A program made the position numbers and the translations under genes. Shown here piece after piece: positions 28,990 through 36,950 of a stretch of 64,000 nt of DNA. Each line of letters starts with the position of its first letter. Position 1 is the first letter of the stretch. The notes under the pieces are model-generated. The model made no database searches and was not told where the DNA came from. It saw only the letters and a program-made list of their open reading frames with translations. The stretch lies in NCBI GenBank assembly GCA_965250105.1, contig OZ252290.1, forward strand, positions 3,682,346 through 3,746,345. Reading direction: 5' to 3'. Source of the stretch: JBCBSK01 sp965250105. Its GTDB lineage: Bacteria; Pseudomonadota; Alphaproteobacteria; Rhizobiales; Tepidamorphaceae.

Positions 28990-29319
28990 TCAATGCACCT
29001 CGGCGTGGATCAGCTTGTAATGGCCGTCCGCTTCGCGCTCGAACCATTCGGCGACCTGCGGATGGCGCACCGGATCGCCGGTATCGTCGAGCAGAAGGTT
29101 CTGCTCCGAGACATAGGCGACATATTCGGTCTCGTCGTTTTCCGCCAGGAGATGGTAAAAGGGCTGGTCCTTGCGCGGGCGCACGGCTTCGGGAATGGCC
29201 AGCCACCATTCCTCGGTATTGTCGAACACCGGATCGATGTCGAAGATCACCCCCCGAAAGGGATAGAGCCTGTGGCGGACGACCTGTCCGATCCCGTATT
29301 TCGCTTCTCTCAAAGCCAT
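28990..29319 (-). CDS. hspQ: heat shock protein HspQ
   Basis: HspQ (YccV-like, hemimethylated-DNA-binding domain) is a small factor linked to Lon-mediated proteolysis and DnaA regulation. The 109-residue protein shows the family core YGIGQVVRHRLYPFRGVIFDIDPVFDNTEEW followed by QPFYHLLAENDETEYVAYVSEQNL, here given by its ends: YGIGQVVRHRLYPFRG and YHLLAENDETEYVAYVSEQN. The ATG at 29319 gives the usual length; the frame extends to 29394 but without family similarity. No clear heat-shock promoter was recognised upstream. Confidence 0.9.
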   Translation of the reverse strand: MALREAKYGIGQVVRHRLYPFRGVIFDIDPVFDNTEEWWLAIPEAVRPRKDQPFYHLLAENDETEYVAYVSEQNLLLDDTGDPVRHPQVAEWFEREADGHYKLIHAEVH

Positions 29320-29674
29320 TCCATCACCGCGTGACTTGTGCGCGCGCTCACGTGAGTTGCGAGCGCTCTTATGCGTTCCGGCCGGCGGTATCATGCGCGC
29401 CCCGATCGCTCAACATCCGCGTAACCCGTTCTTACGCAATATGGTGCGCTCCGGACCCGCCGCGCAAGCAGGTCACGTCCGGCGGTTCGCGCAAGGCAGG
29501 TCTGAGGGGCCTGCCTGATTGACCCTCAACGGCAAAGCCGATAGCGAGACCGTCGGACCATCATGTCGTTTTCATGGCGCTCGTTCTGCATGCCGCTTTG
29601 GAGCGCTTCGCGACCGGCAGGGTCCGAACGGGACATGACCCGCGAAGAGCAAGAGCGGCGAGGGGCAGGGTTCT
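29320..29674. other. divergent intergenic region hspQ / AEC transporter
   Basis: These 355 bases hold the promoters of two divergent genes. AGGCAGG and CCTGCCT near 29493-29516 form a seven-base stem with a nine-base loop. The short plus-strand frames here have no family similarity. I saw no consensus promoter strong enough to report. Confidence 0.4.
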
Positions 29675-30634
29675 TTGGCAGACGTTATCGGTCTCGCGCT
29701 CCCCTATTTCGGACTGATCCTGATCGGCTATATCGGCGGGCGGATCTTCAAGATCCCGCAGGAAGGGCTGGCTTGGCTCAACACCTTCATCGTCTATTTC
29801 GCGCTGCCGGCGCTGATCTTCTCGCTCGTCGCCCAGACCCCGTTCGAGGAGCTGGGCAACTGGCCCTTCATCGCCACCACGACCTTCATCACCTATACGG
29901 CCTTCGCGCTGGCCTTCGCCGTCGGCTTCCTGGTGACGCGCGGCAATATCAAGGAAGCGACCATCCAGGGGGTGGCCGGCTCCTATTCGAATATCGGCTA
30001 TATGGGTCCGCCGCTGACGATCGCCGCCCTCGGCGCGGAAGCAGCCGTGCCGGCCGCCCTGATCTTCTGTTTCGACAACACGATGCTGTTCACCGTGGTG
30101 CCGCTTCTGATGGCGCTGGCCGGCGGGGAAAAGGCGTCCGCGCTTAGCCTTATCGTTCAGGCGCTGAAGCGGATTTTCCTGCACCCCTTCATCATCGCCA
30201 CCATCGCCGGCGCCGTCGCGGCCTATTTTGAATTCTATCCATCGGGTGCCGCGCTCAGCATTGTCGATTCCCTGCGCGGCGCGGCGGCCCCATGCGCGTT
30301 GTTCGCCATGGGCATCACCTTCGCGCTCAGGCCAGTGCAGCGGGTTCCCCCCGAACTGCCGTTCCTGATGCTGTTGAAGCTGATCGTCCATCCGGCGCTG
30401 GTTCTGATCGCGCTGAGCTTCGTTGGCGGCTTCGATCCGATCTGGGTCTATACGGCGGTTCTGATGGCCGCGCTGCCGCCGGCGACCAATGTGTTCGTCA
30501 TCGCCCAGCAATACGACACCTATGTCCAGCGTGCTTCGAGCGCGGTGGTGATAGGCACGATTTTGTCGGTGTTCACGCTGACGACCGCGCTCTATCTGAT
30601 CAAAAGCGGGCTGATACCGTCCAGCCTGTTCTGA
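29675..30634 (+). CDS. AEC family (auxin efflux carrier type) transporter
   Basis: A 319-residue integral membrane protein with about ten transmembrane segments arranged as two halves. Family signs are the N-terminal LPYFGLILIGYIGGRIF, the central SYSNIGYMGPPLTIAALG and the C-terminal AALPPATNVFVIAQQYD. AEC members export or import malonate, malate or aromatic acids; the substrate is not deducible. The start is a TTG at 29675 with AGGGGCAGGG just upstream. It is convergent with the UbiH-type gene. Confidence 0.88.
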   Translation: MADVIGLALPYFGLILIGYIGGRIFKIPQEGLAWLNTFIVYFALPALIFSLVAQTPFEELGNWPFIATTTFITYTAFALAFAVGFLVTRGNIKEATIQGVAGSYSNIGYMGPPLTIAALGAEAAVPAALIFCFDNTMLFTVVPLLMALAGGEKASALSLIVQALKRIFLHPFIIATIAGAVAAYFEFYPSGAALSIVDSLRGAAAPCALFAMGITFALRPVQRVPPELPFLMLLKLIVHPALVLIALSFVGGFDPIWVYTAVLMAALPPATNVFVIAQQYDTYVQRASSAVVIGTILSVFTLTTALYLIKSGLIPSSLF

Positions 30635-30765
30635 GCGTGCCCGGCCGATAACTGCCGAGGTGCTATCTCACCGATGCGAAGCGCTTAATGCATCTAGAAA
30701 TGGGTCGTCATCGCCGGATGCGTTCCGGCACTCTAGCGCGAGGAGCCAGGGGTCCGTCGCCCTGG

Positions 30766-30786
30766 CCCCCGGGACAAGCCCGGGGG
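30766..30786. repeat. REP-like hairpin between convergent genes
   Basis: CCCCCGGG (30766-30773) and CCCGGGGG (30779-30786) flank the loop acaag. This GC-rich palindrome resembles intergenic repeat elements common in alphaproteobacteria and may also act as a bidirectional transcription stop between the AEC and UbiH-type genes. Confidence 0.5.
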
Positions 30787-30825
30787 AGACGGTGCGGGCG
30801 TCTGTCTTCGGGAACGCATCGGTTC

Positions 30826-32037
30826 TCAAAGCCCTTCCGCCGAGCGCATGCTGCGCGGCAGGCCGAGGCGCGGCGCCATGCCCTCGCGCATGAAGAGCCG
30901 CCGCAAGGGGCCGATATGCGCCAGCGCACCGAGACCCGCGGCGCGCACGCCCTGAACCGGCACGAGATCGGACAATAGCGAGCGGTTCAGGATGTCGACG
31001 CCGGTCATCCGCACGCCGATATCGAGGCCGCGCGACTGGCTGTAGGTCCGTTCGACGGCCTTGCGGTCGATCACTCCGTTCCGGCAGTGATCGACGATCG
31101 CATCGACGGCCGCCGCCGCATCGCGCAAGCCCAGATTGAGCCCCTGCGCGCCGATCGGCGGCATCACATGCGCGGCTTCGGCGATCAACAGAACGCCCTT
31201 GGCCGCGAATTCAGAGGCCGTGCCATGGGCGAGCGGATAGGCGCGGCGCGGGCCGGCGACCGCGACCCGGCCGAGAAGGCGGTGGCTCGCGGTGTCGACC
31301 GCGCGCGCGAGCGCCCGGTCGTCACAGGCCAGAAGCCGGTCGGCGCCGGCCTTGTCCTCGACCCAGACGACGCCGCAGCGGTCGCGCCGTATCGGCACCA
31401 GCGTGAACGGGCCGTTCGGCCGGTGGAACTCGGTCGACACGTCGCGATGGTCGCGCTGATGGGTGATGTCGAACACCACTGCCGATTGCGGATAGGGCTT
31501 GATGTCGAGCCGGATCCCGACGCTGTCGCGGCAGAGCGAGCGGCGCCCGTCGGCGGCGATGACGAGATCGGCGTCGATCGACCGGCCGCTCGCGGTCACG
31601 AGCGTCGTCGCGCTCCCGCCGGGCAGCACCTGCGTCACGGGCTCGGAGGCCAGCGTGATGTTCTTGTCGTCGGCGAGGCGGGCTTCGAGCCCGGCCGCCA
31701 GGTCCGCCGCCGGAATGCTGTGGGCGAAGGCGGTCTCGCCGATCTCGCTGGCGTCGAAACCGGCTTCTGGCGCCCGCAGGAGCCGGCCCGTGTCGTCGAC
31801 GATGCGTAGCGTTCTGAGCGGCCATGACCGGTCCGCCGGCCAGGCGCCGGCATCGGTCAGGAGCCGCACCGCCGGCAGCATGATCGCCACCGAGCGGCCG
31901 TCATCGGGATCCGCTTTCGGCCCAATCAATGTCGCCTTGAGGCCGGCATGCGACAGCAGCACGGCGGCGGCGAGGCCGGCCGGCCCGCGCCCCACGACCG
32001 CGATGCGCGGGCCGGGCGCGCCCGCGCCGCTCTCCAT
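30826..32037 (-). CDS. UbiH/UbiF-type FAD-dependent hydroxylase
   Basis: A class A flavin monooxygenase of 403 residues, probably acting in ubiquinone ring hydroxylation. It has the FAD-binding VVGRGPAGLAAAVLLSHAG, the middle DLVIAADGRRSLCRD and a late motif LIAEAAHVMPPIGAQGLNLGLRDA. The last motif differs from the usual GDAAH, having EA for GD; as far as I recall this occurs in other Rhizobiales UbiH proteins. The ATG at 32037 is preferred because GAGAGGG lies eight bases upstream; the long frame to 33021 is antisense to pcs. It is divergent from pcs. Confidence 0.85.
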   Translation of the reverse strand: MESGAGAPGPRIAVVGRGPAGLAAAVLLSHAGLKATLIGPKADPDDGRSVAIMLPAVRLLTDAGAWPADRSWPLRTLRIVDDTGRLLRAPEAGFDASEIGETAFAHSIPAADLAAGLEARLADDKNITLASEPVTQVLPGGSATTLVTASGRSIDADLVIAADGRRSLCRDSVGIRLDIKPYPQSAVVFDITHQRDHRDVSTEFHRPNGPFTLVPIRRDRCGVVWVEDKAGADRLLACDDRALARAVDTASHRLLGRVAVAGPRRAYPLAHGTASEFAAKGVLLIAEAAHVMPPIGAQGLNLGLRDAAAAVDAIVDHCRNGVIDRKAVERTYSQSRGLDIGVRMTGVDILNRSLLSDLVPVQGVRAAGLGALAHIGPLRRLFMREGMAPRLGLPRSMRSAEGL

Positions 32038-32238
32038 CTCGTTCGCCCTCTCGCGCCTGTCCATCATGCCGGTCGTCTCCCGCTGGTTCCGCCGATCGCG
32101 CAAAGATGTAGCACGATCTCGACGCGCGCCCAGCGGCAGCGTCGTCGCAGGCCGCGATAGGTTGTTCGGGATCGTTCCGCAACAGGCGCGCGCGTTCGCG
32201 GTTTGCAAAGCGCGGGACGTGCGCCATATTACAGAATC

Positions 32239-32976
32239 ATGACACGTCCTCCGCTGTTCCGGCTCCCGCGCGGCACCCTGTTCGCCGCCGCGGTTCATCT
32301 CTTCACCGCGTCCGGCGTGGTGTGGGGGCTCCTGGCGCTCATCGCCGCGGTCAACAATGCCTGGACAGAGATGTTCGTCTGGCTCGGCATCGCGCTGTTC
32401 GTCGACGCGGTCGACGGTCCGTTGGCGCGCAAGGCGCGGGTGCGCGAGGTATTGCCGGACTGGGACGGGGAGGTGCTCGATCTCGTCGTCGACTACATCA
32501 CCTATGTCTTCGTGCCGGCCTATGCGTTGGCCATGGCCGGGCTCGTCCCCGACGCGATGGCCATTCCCTGCGCGGCACTTGTCTGTCTGAGCGCGGCCGC
32601 CTTCTTCGCCAACCGGAACCAGAAGACCCGGGACAATTATTTCGTCGGTTTCCCGACGATCTGGAATCTCGTTGTCTTCTATTTCTTCCTGTTCTCGCCG
32701 CCGGGCTGGCTGTCGGTGACCATCGTCATCGCGCTCAGCCTGCTGACGGTCGCGCCGATCGCGGTGGTGCATCCGGTCCGCGTCGCCGGTAACCGGCCGA
32801 TGACGCTCATCCTGCTCGGGGTCTGGTCGGCGCTCGCCATCGCCGCTCTCCTCGCCGAATTGCAGCCGCGCCCGCTGGTCGAGATGGGGCTTGTGCTGAC
32901 AACGCTCTATTTCGTCGGCGTCAGCCTGAAGCGGACGGTCGACGGCGCCCGTGCCGATCCCGACGAGACGAGCTAG
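32239..32976 (+). CDS. pcs: phosphatidylcholine synthase Pcs
   Basis: Pcs condenses CDP-diacylglycerol with choline to make phosphatidylcholine in the inner membrane, a pathway found in Rhizobiales and a few other bacteria. The 245-residue protein has about eight hydrophobic segments and the diagnostic motif DGx2ARx12Gx3Dx3D: D59-G60, A63-R64, G77, D81 and D85. The spacing of 12 rather than 8 residues separates Pcs from other CDP-alcohol transferases. The start at ATG 32239 directly precedes the conserved region. Confidence 0.93.
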   Translation: MTRPPLFRLPRGTLFAAAVHLFTASGVVWGLLALIAAVNNAWTEMFVWLGIALFVDAVDGPLARKARVREVLPDWDGEVLDLVVDYITYVFVPAYALAMAGLVPDAMAIPCAALVCLSAAAFFANRNQKTRDNYFVGFPTIWNLVVFYFFLFSPPGWLSVTIVIALSLLTVAPIAVVHPVRVAGNRPMTLILLGVWSALAIAALLAELQPRPLVEMGLVLTTLYFVGVSLKRTVDGARADPDETS

Positions 32977-33119
32977 GCGCCGGCGACAGGCCGTGCGTGC
33001 TCTCCGTTGCCGTAACGCCATGTCATTGATCGGATGTCATTGACCTGACCGATCTTCGGGGCGACAGTCGCCGCCGACAATGATCCTGCCGGCCGGGCCG
33101 GCGACAGCGAGGCATGGCG

Positions 33120-34097
33120 ATGGTTCAGGCGATCCGTGTTCATCAAACCGGCGGCCCCGAGGTTCTGACCCTCGAAGATGTCGAGCTTCCAGCACCCGGC
33201 CCCGGCGAGGCGCGCATTCGCCAGCATGCCATCGGCCTGAATTTCATCGACACCTATTTCCGCGGCGGCCTCTATCCGGCGCCCGAACTGCCCTTCATCC
33301 CCGGCAATGAAGGGGCGGGCGAGGTGATCGCCGTCGGCGACGGCGTGACCGATGTCGCGGTCGGCCAACGGGTCGCCTATGTCGGCCCGCTCGGCAGCTA
33401 TGCGGCCGAGCGCAACATTCCCGCCGACCGTCTCGTCGCGCTGCCGGACGCGATTTCCTATGACACCGGCGCGGCGATGATGCTGAAGGGCATGACGAGC
33501 CAGTATCTCCTGCGCCAGACCTTTCCGGTCGCGGCCGGCCAGACCATCTTGTTCCATGCCGCCGCCGGCGGGGTCGGCCAGATCGCCTGCCAATGGGCCA
33601 ATGCGCTGGGCGCGACGGTCATCGGCACGGTCGGGTCGGACGAGAAGATGGAGGTGGCGCGCGCCAATGGCTGCCATCACGTCATCAATTACCGGACCGA
33701 GAGCTTCGTCGATCGGGTCCGCGAGATCACGGGCGGCGAGGGGTGCCATGTCGTTTATGACGGTGTCGGCAAGGACACATTTCCCGCCTCGCTCGATTGC
33801 CTGCGCCCACGCGGCATGTGGGTGACCTTCGGCAATGCGTCGGGACCGGTGCCGGCGCTCGATCTTTTGCTGTTGTCGCAAAAGGGGTCGCTTTTCGTGA
33901 CGCGGCCGACGCTCTTTTCCTATATCGCGAGCCGTTCCGAGCTCGAAGCCACGGCGGCCGATCTGATGGACGTGGTCGCCAAGGAGACGGTGAAGATCGC
34001 CATCAACCAGACCTATGAGCTGGCTGACGCCGCGACCGCGCATCGCGATCTCGAAAGCCGCAAGACGACCGGCACGACGGTCCTGCACCCCGCCTGA
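33120..34097 (+). CDS. NADPH:quinone oxidoreductase (zeta-crystallin type)
   Basis: A 325-residue zinc-free MDR-family quinone reductase. It has the N-terminal MVQAIRVHQTGGPEVL, NFIDTYFRGGLYPAPELPFIPGNEGAG, GMTSQYLLRQTFPV and the Rossmann motif HAAAGGVGQIACQWA. QorA-like enzymes reduce quinones with NADPH. ATG 33120 is favoured because GAGG lies six bases upstream; an in-frame ATG at 33114 is nearly as good. It lies downstream of pcs with a 143-base gap. Confidence 0.9.
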   Translation: MVQAIRVHQTGGPEVLTLEDVELPAPGPGEARIRQHAIGLNFIDTYFRGGLYPAPELPFIPGNEGAGEVIAVGDGVTDVAVGQRVAYVGPLGSYAAERNIPADRLVALPDAISYDTGAAMMLKGMTSQYLLRQTFPVAAGQTILFHAAAGGVGQIACQWANALGATVIGTVGSDEKMEVARANGCHHVINYRTESFVDRVREITGGEGCHVVYDGVGKDTFPASLDCLRPRGMWVTFGNASGPVPALDLLLLSQKGSLFVTRPTLFSYIASRSELEATAADLMDVVAKETVKIAINQTYELADAATAHRDLESRKTTGTTVLHPA

Positions 34098-34249
34098 CCG
34101 GCGACGACAGAGACCGGTGACGGCGAGACGAGAACAGGCGCGGCTTGGCGCATCCCATGTTTGCTTTACTCACTCAAGACACAGGAAGATGTTCAATTTT
34201 AAGAGCTTGGAGTGACTTGTCTGCGCCGTTCCCGGTGCGGGTTGCTCTG

Positions 34250-34339
34250 GGAGGGGTGGCCGAGCGGTTTAAGGCACCGGTCTTGAAAACCGGCGAGGCG
34301 GCGACGTCTCCGTGGGTTCGAATCCCACCCCCTCCGCCA
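34250..34339 (+). tRNA. tRNA-Ser (anticodon TGA)
   Basis: A 90-base class II tRNA with a long variable arm. The acceptor arms GGAGGGG and CCCCTCC are followed by G and an encoded CCA. The anticodon stem CCGGT/ACCGG holds the loop CTTGAAA, giving anticodon TGA. The T-arm contains GGGTTCGAATCCC. It marks the left edge of a lower-GC stretch, but I found no second copy of its 3' end downstream. Confidence 0.96.
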
Positions 34340-34514
34340 TACCTTTTGTAGGTCTTTGTATGGTTTTCTGCGCTAGAGCCAATCTTCCTTGGCCAGAGTT
34401 GTTGGCTTAAACGGCCTCGTAATCCTAAAAGTTCTGCCCCCCTCGTGAATGGTGGTCGCAGATGTAATGCCGGCCCCGCACGACCAAGTGGCTGGATTGA
34501 TCACCAGGCACCCC

Positions 34515-34721
34515 TCACGCCGCCCGCCGGAAGAGCCGCGCGATAGCGCCCTGTTTCCACATCCAAACACCACTAATCACCAGCCCCGGCGTAACGATGA
34601 AGAGTGTCACTGCAGTGAAGATCGGGTCAGACCCCCAAGGCGAGTAGAGATACGTGCCGAGGGTGAGCCCCCCGGCAATGTGGAACCAACGGAGCACCTT
34701 TCTGATCGTTATTTGGTTCAC
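34515..34721 (-). CDS. small membrane protein, divergent from a TetR regulator
   Basis: A 68-residue protein with two hydrophobic helices (VLRWFHIAGGLTLGTYLY and FTAVTLFIVTPGLVISGVWMW) and a basic C-terminus. The GTG at 34721 is chosen because AAAGGAG lies six bases upstream; the alternative ATG at 34757 would cross the putative operator. I do not recognise the family; the RWFH helix resembles the first helix of PepSY-type or haem-related membrane proteins. It is probably the target of the adjacent TetR regulator. Base composition is lower in GC than the flanks. Confidence 0.65.
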   Translation of the reverse strand: MNQITIRKVLRWFHIAGGLTLGTYLYSPWGSDPIFTAVTLFIVTPGLVISGVWMWKQGAIARLFRRAA

Positions 34722-34752
34722 GTTACGCTCCTTTCGCTTCTCAATCATTTGA

Positions 34753-34773
34753 TGCATCGTATGTAACTATGCA
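34753..34773. promoter_or_regulatory. candidate TetR operator
   Basis: A 21-base imperfect palindrome, TGCATnGTnnnnnACnATGCA, lies between the divergent 68-residue membrane protein and TetR genes, the position expected for an autoregulatory TetR site. Fourteen of 20 paired positions match. Confidence 0.5.
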
Positions 34774-34806
34774 CCGCTAACTTTGCAATGCTTAGATTGG
34801 GATTTT

Positions 34807-35400
34807 ATGGAGAAATCAGCGTATCATCATGGGGACCTGCGAACGGCCTTGCTAGACGCGGCTGAGGATGAGCTTCAGGCCGATCCCCGTTGCAGCCTGA
34901 GTATCCGCGCCCTTGCCAGCACAATTGGAGTAAGCGCCACAGCGCCCCACGCACACTTCAAGACGAAGGCTGACCTGCTAACTGCTCTCGCGATTCGCGG
35001 CTTTGAGCGTCTGCGCGATGAGACGATCCGAAAATCCGCTGAAACGGCTGATATTGACCAAAGGTTCATTGCATTAGCCGAGGCTTACCTTGAGTTCAGC
35101 AAGGCGCATCCAGGCCTCTACCGGGTCATGTTTCTGACCGGTGCCGACTTCGATGCCCATCCCGATTTGCGCCGTGCCTCACTCGAGTCGTTTGGCGTTT
35201 TGCAAGATGCGGTTCGAGAATTACAACTTTCGGCGCCACTCGATCATGCGCAGGATCTTGCCTTTGCCGCTTGGGCCGTTGTTCATGGCATTGCTTCGCT
35301 GCTCAGCGAAGACAGGGTCATTCCAGAGGTCGCGCGGAGCAGAGAAATACCGGACCTCGCGCGCATTGCGGCGCGTCTGATCGTTTCGCAAAAAGCATAG
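34807..35400 (+). CDS. TetR/AcrR family regulator with WHG domain
   Basis: A 197-residue TetR protein. The N-terminal helix-turn-helix (LRTALLDAAEDELQADP, then SIRALASTIGVSATAPHAHFKTKADLLTALA) is followed by a C-terminal helical ligand domain of WHG type (AFAAWAVVHGIASLLSE). The ATG at 34807 (MEKSAYHHGDLR) matches related proteins starting with YHHGDLR. It is divergent from the small membrane protein with a palindrome between them, suggesting local repression of both. Confidence 0.88.
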   Translation: MEKSAYHHGDLRTALLDAAEDELQADPRCSLSIRALASTIGVSATAPHAHFKTKADLLTALAIRGFERLRDETIRKSAETADIDQRFIALAEAYLEFSKAHPGLYRVMFLTGADFDAHPDLRRASLESFGVLQDAVRELQLSAPLDHAQDLAFAAWAVVHGIASLLSEDRVIPEVARSREIPDLARIAARLIVSQKA

Positions 35401-35519
35401 CCTGCCGCACCGTTTGCACCTGCCAGCCTGTTGTCTTTGCGACGAAGGATGTCGGAGCCAGGGTCGCGTTCTGGTAAGTTGCCGGTGACGACGACCTGCG
35501 TTTTGCGGCAAAGGGAGTC

Positions 35520-35544
35520 CTTTAGCGTAATACTACAGCTAAAG
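35520..35544. repeat. inverted repeat upstream of the DUF1801 gene
   Basis: CTTTAGC (35520-35526) and GCTAAAG (35538-35544) are separated by 11 bases in the AT-rich 280-base gap between the TetR and DUF1801 genes. No T-run follows, so it looks more like a regulator site than a terminator. The rest of the gap shows nothing else recognisable. Confidence 0.35.
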
Positions 35545-35680
35545 AATAATTCGCAGTTTCATCTCGCGTGGTCCGCCACTCGTCTTTGACTGCGCGACGT
35601 TCGGCACCTTGGTTGATCGCCGCGTTTACGGACAGAGCTGACATTGAGACGTCATTCCCTCAAGGATATGCTCTGCAACG

Positions 35681-36085
35681 ATGGCGCAAGCGTCTTTCCA
35701 AGATCCGCGTGTCGAGGCGGCATATGCCTGCTTTCCCGAGATGGCTCGCCTTGGGTTGCTGGAGTTGCGCGATTTGATCTTTGAGATCGCGGCCGAGACA
35801 CCCGGCGTTGGCCCTCTCGAAGAGACCTTGAAATGGGGGCAGCCCGCTTATCTGACGCCAGAAACCCGGTCTGGTTCGACGATCCGGCTGGGTGTTCCGA
35901 AATCAGGTGGTTTTGCCCTATACGTCCACTGCCAGACGACGATTATCGCGGAGTTACGCGACCTCTTCCCGGCCGACCTGGTTTATGAGGGCAACCGCGG
36001 AATTCACTTCCGAGATGTATCCGAAGTAGGCTCGGATCCTGTCCGGTTCGTGATAGCCAGGGCGTTAACCTATCATCTGCGATGA
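35681..36085 (+). CDS. DUF1801 domain protein
   Basis: A 134-residue protein of the DUF1801/YdhG-like family, with ELRDLIFEIAAETPGVGPLEETLKWGQPAYLT, given by its key parts LKWGQPAY and GGFALYVHCQTTI, and the closing RFVIARALTYHLR. The fold is small alpha/beta and the function unknown. AAGGA lies about 14 bases upstream of the ATG, which is far, so the start is less certain. It sits within the lower-GC patch. Confidence 0.75.
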   Translation: MAQASFQDPRVEAAYACFPEMARLGLLELRDLIFEIAAETPGVGPLEETLKWGQPAYLTPETRSGSTIRLGVPKSGGFALYVHCQTTIIAELRDLFPADLVYEGNRGIHFRDVSEVGSDPVRFVIARALTYHLR

Positions 36086-36251
36086 GGGCGCCCGGCCGGT
36101 GTGTTGGAGCAGCGCGCTTGAGCACCGCTTCGCAAAACCGATCATTACAGCGCATCAAGCAGACCCGCTATCCTAGGGCGATGGCGAAGGAATAGTTCGT
36201 GTTTCCGGCGCGCGTGGCCCGCCATTTCCTAGCGTGGTATTGTCTCGAGGC

Positions 36252-36270
36252 ATTTGCCGGAATGGCAAAT
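36252..36270. terminator. hairpin between convergent DUF1801 and VOC genes
   Basis: ATTTGCC (36252-36258) and GGCAAAT (36264-36270) pair around five bases, 12 bases beyond the stop of the VOC gene. It may help end transcription, but there is no T-run on either strand. Confidence 0.3.
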
Positions 36271-36281
36271 CATCGCGGAGG

Positions 36282-36623
36282 CTAGACGCTCACCAGGGTC
36301 AGGATGTTTTGGCTCGGGTCGACAAAGTGGGCCAAGGAGCCGCCCCAGGGCTGCTCCTCGGGCGGTGCGATGAAATGAACGCCACGGGCCGTCAGGGCTT
36401 CATACTCGGCCTGAAGGTTTTCCGCCGAGAAGGAAATGCCCGTGAAACGCCCTTGAAGGCCGGCGTGCTCGCCGTCGTCTTTTTCGACGATGATCTGGAT
36501 GCCCGCTTCAAACCCGATTGCCTCTTCGGTCTCGAAGGATATCGGCAACCGCAAGGCCTCGGCGTAGAAAGTGCGCGCTTCCGAGAGGTCTGACACGAAA
36601 ATCCGGAACCCGTAAACTTTCAT
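36282..36623 (-). CDS. VOC (glyoxalase/bleomycin-resistance) family protein
   Basis: A 113-residue single-domain vicinal oxygen chelate protein with FRIFVSDLSEARTFYAEALRLP at the start and RGVHFIAPPEEQPWGGSLAHFVDPSQNILTLV at the end (key parts: DLSEARTFYAEAL and HFVDPSQNIL). Such proteins bind metals and include glyoxalases, dioxygenases and drug-binding proteins; the substrate is unknown. The ATG at 36623 with AGGAAGG upstream is chosen over a longer frame to 36947 that has no family similarity. Confidence 0.85.
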   Translation of the reverse strand: MKVYGFRIFVSDLSEARTFYAEALRLPISFETEEAIGFEAGIQIIVEKDDGEHAGLQGRFTGISFSAENLQAEYEALTARGVHFIAPPEEQPWGGSLAHFVDPSQNILTLVSV

Positions 36624-36950
36624 TGCCTTGCCTTCCTGAAGTGGCCAGCCCAGGTGACGGTGACATACCAGGACGCCAATACCTGCTTTGCTTGCCTCGC
36701 GGCCGTCGCGAGACGACGGTCCGGAAGCGGAGCCGGCGATACTTGTTCGTTTAGCGGATGTTCTGTCGCGGCGCCATGGCGAAAGACGTGTTCTTGTTGC
36801 TCCTACTCCAGGACATTCCTTGCCGCCGCCAGCCCGCCAACCGGGCGGGCGGGGCTTCGGGGTCGGACGTTTGGCCTGTTCCTCATCGACGTAATGGCGC
36901 AGGCCCAATTCGCCGCGTTCATGTGTGTCGACGGGACGGGTCGCCACGGC
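36624..36950. other. 327-base intergenic region
   Basis: This lies between two same-strand genes. GCCCGCC and GGCGGGC around 36832-36850 form a short GC hairpin about 100 bases past the stop of the beta-propeller gene, without a T-run. The frame that crosses the region is an upstream extension of the VOC gene with no recognisable sequence. No gene is supported. Confidence 0.4.

Noticed and set aside
30826..33021. 731-codon version of the UbiH-type gene
   Set aside because: The N-terminal 328 residues are antisense to pcs and repetitive; the flavoprotein starts near 32037 with a good ribosome site.
34373..34573. 66-codon minus-strand ORF after tRNA-Ser
   Set aside because: It overlaps the 68-residue membrane protein gene in another frame and has no ribosome site; the tail TIHEGGRTFRITRPFK might be a gene remnant but I recognise no family.
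34250..36281. Integrated genomic island at tRNA-Ser with att sites
   Set aside because: No integrase and no second copy of the tRNA 3' end could be found, so an island with defined ends is not claimed; only the composition shift is reported.
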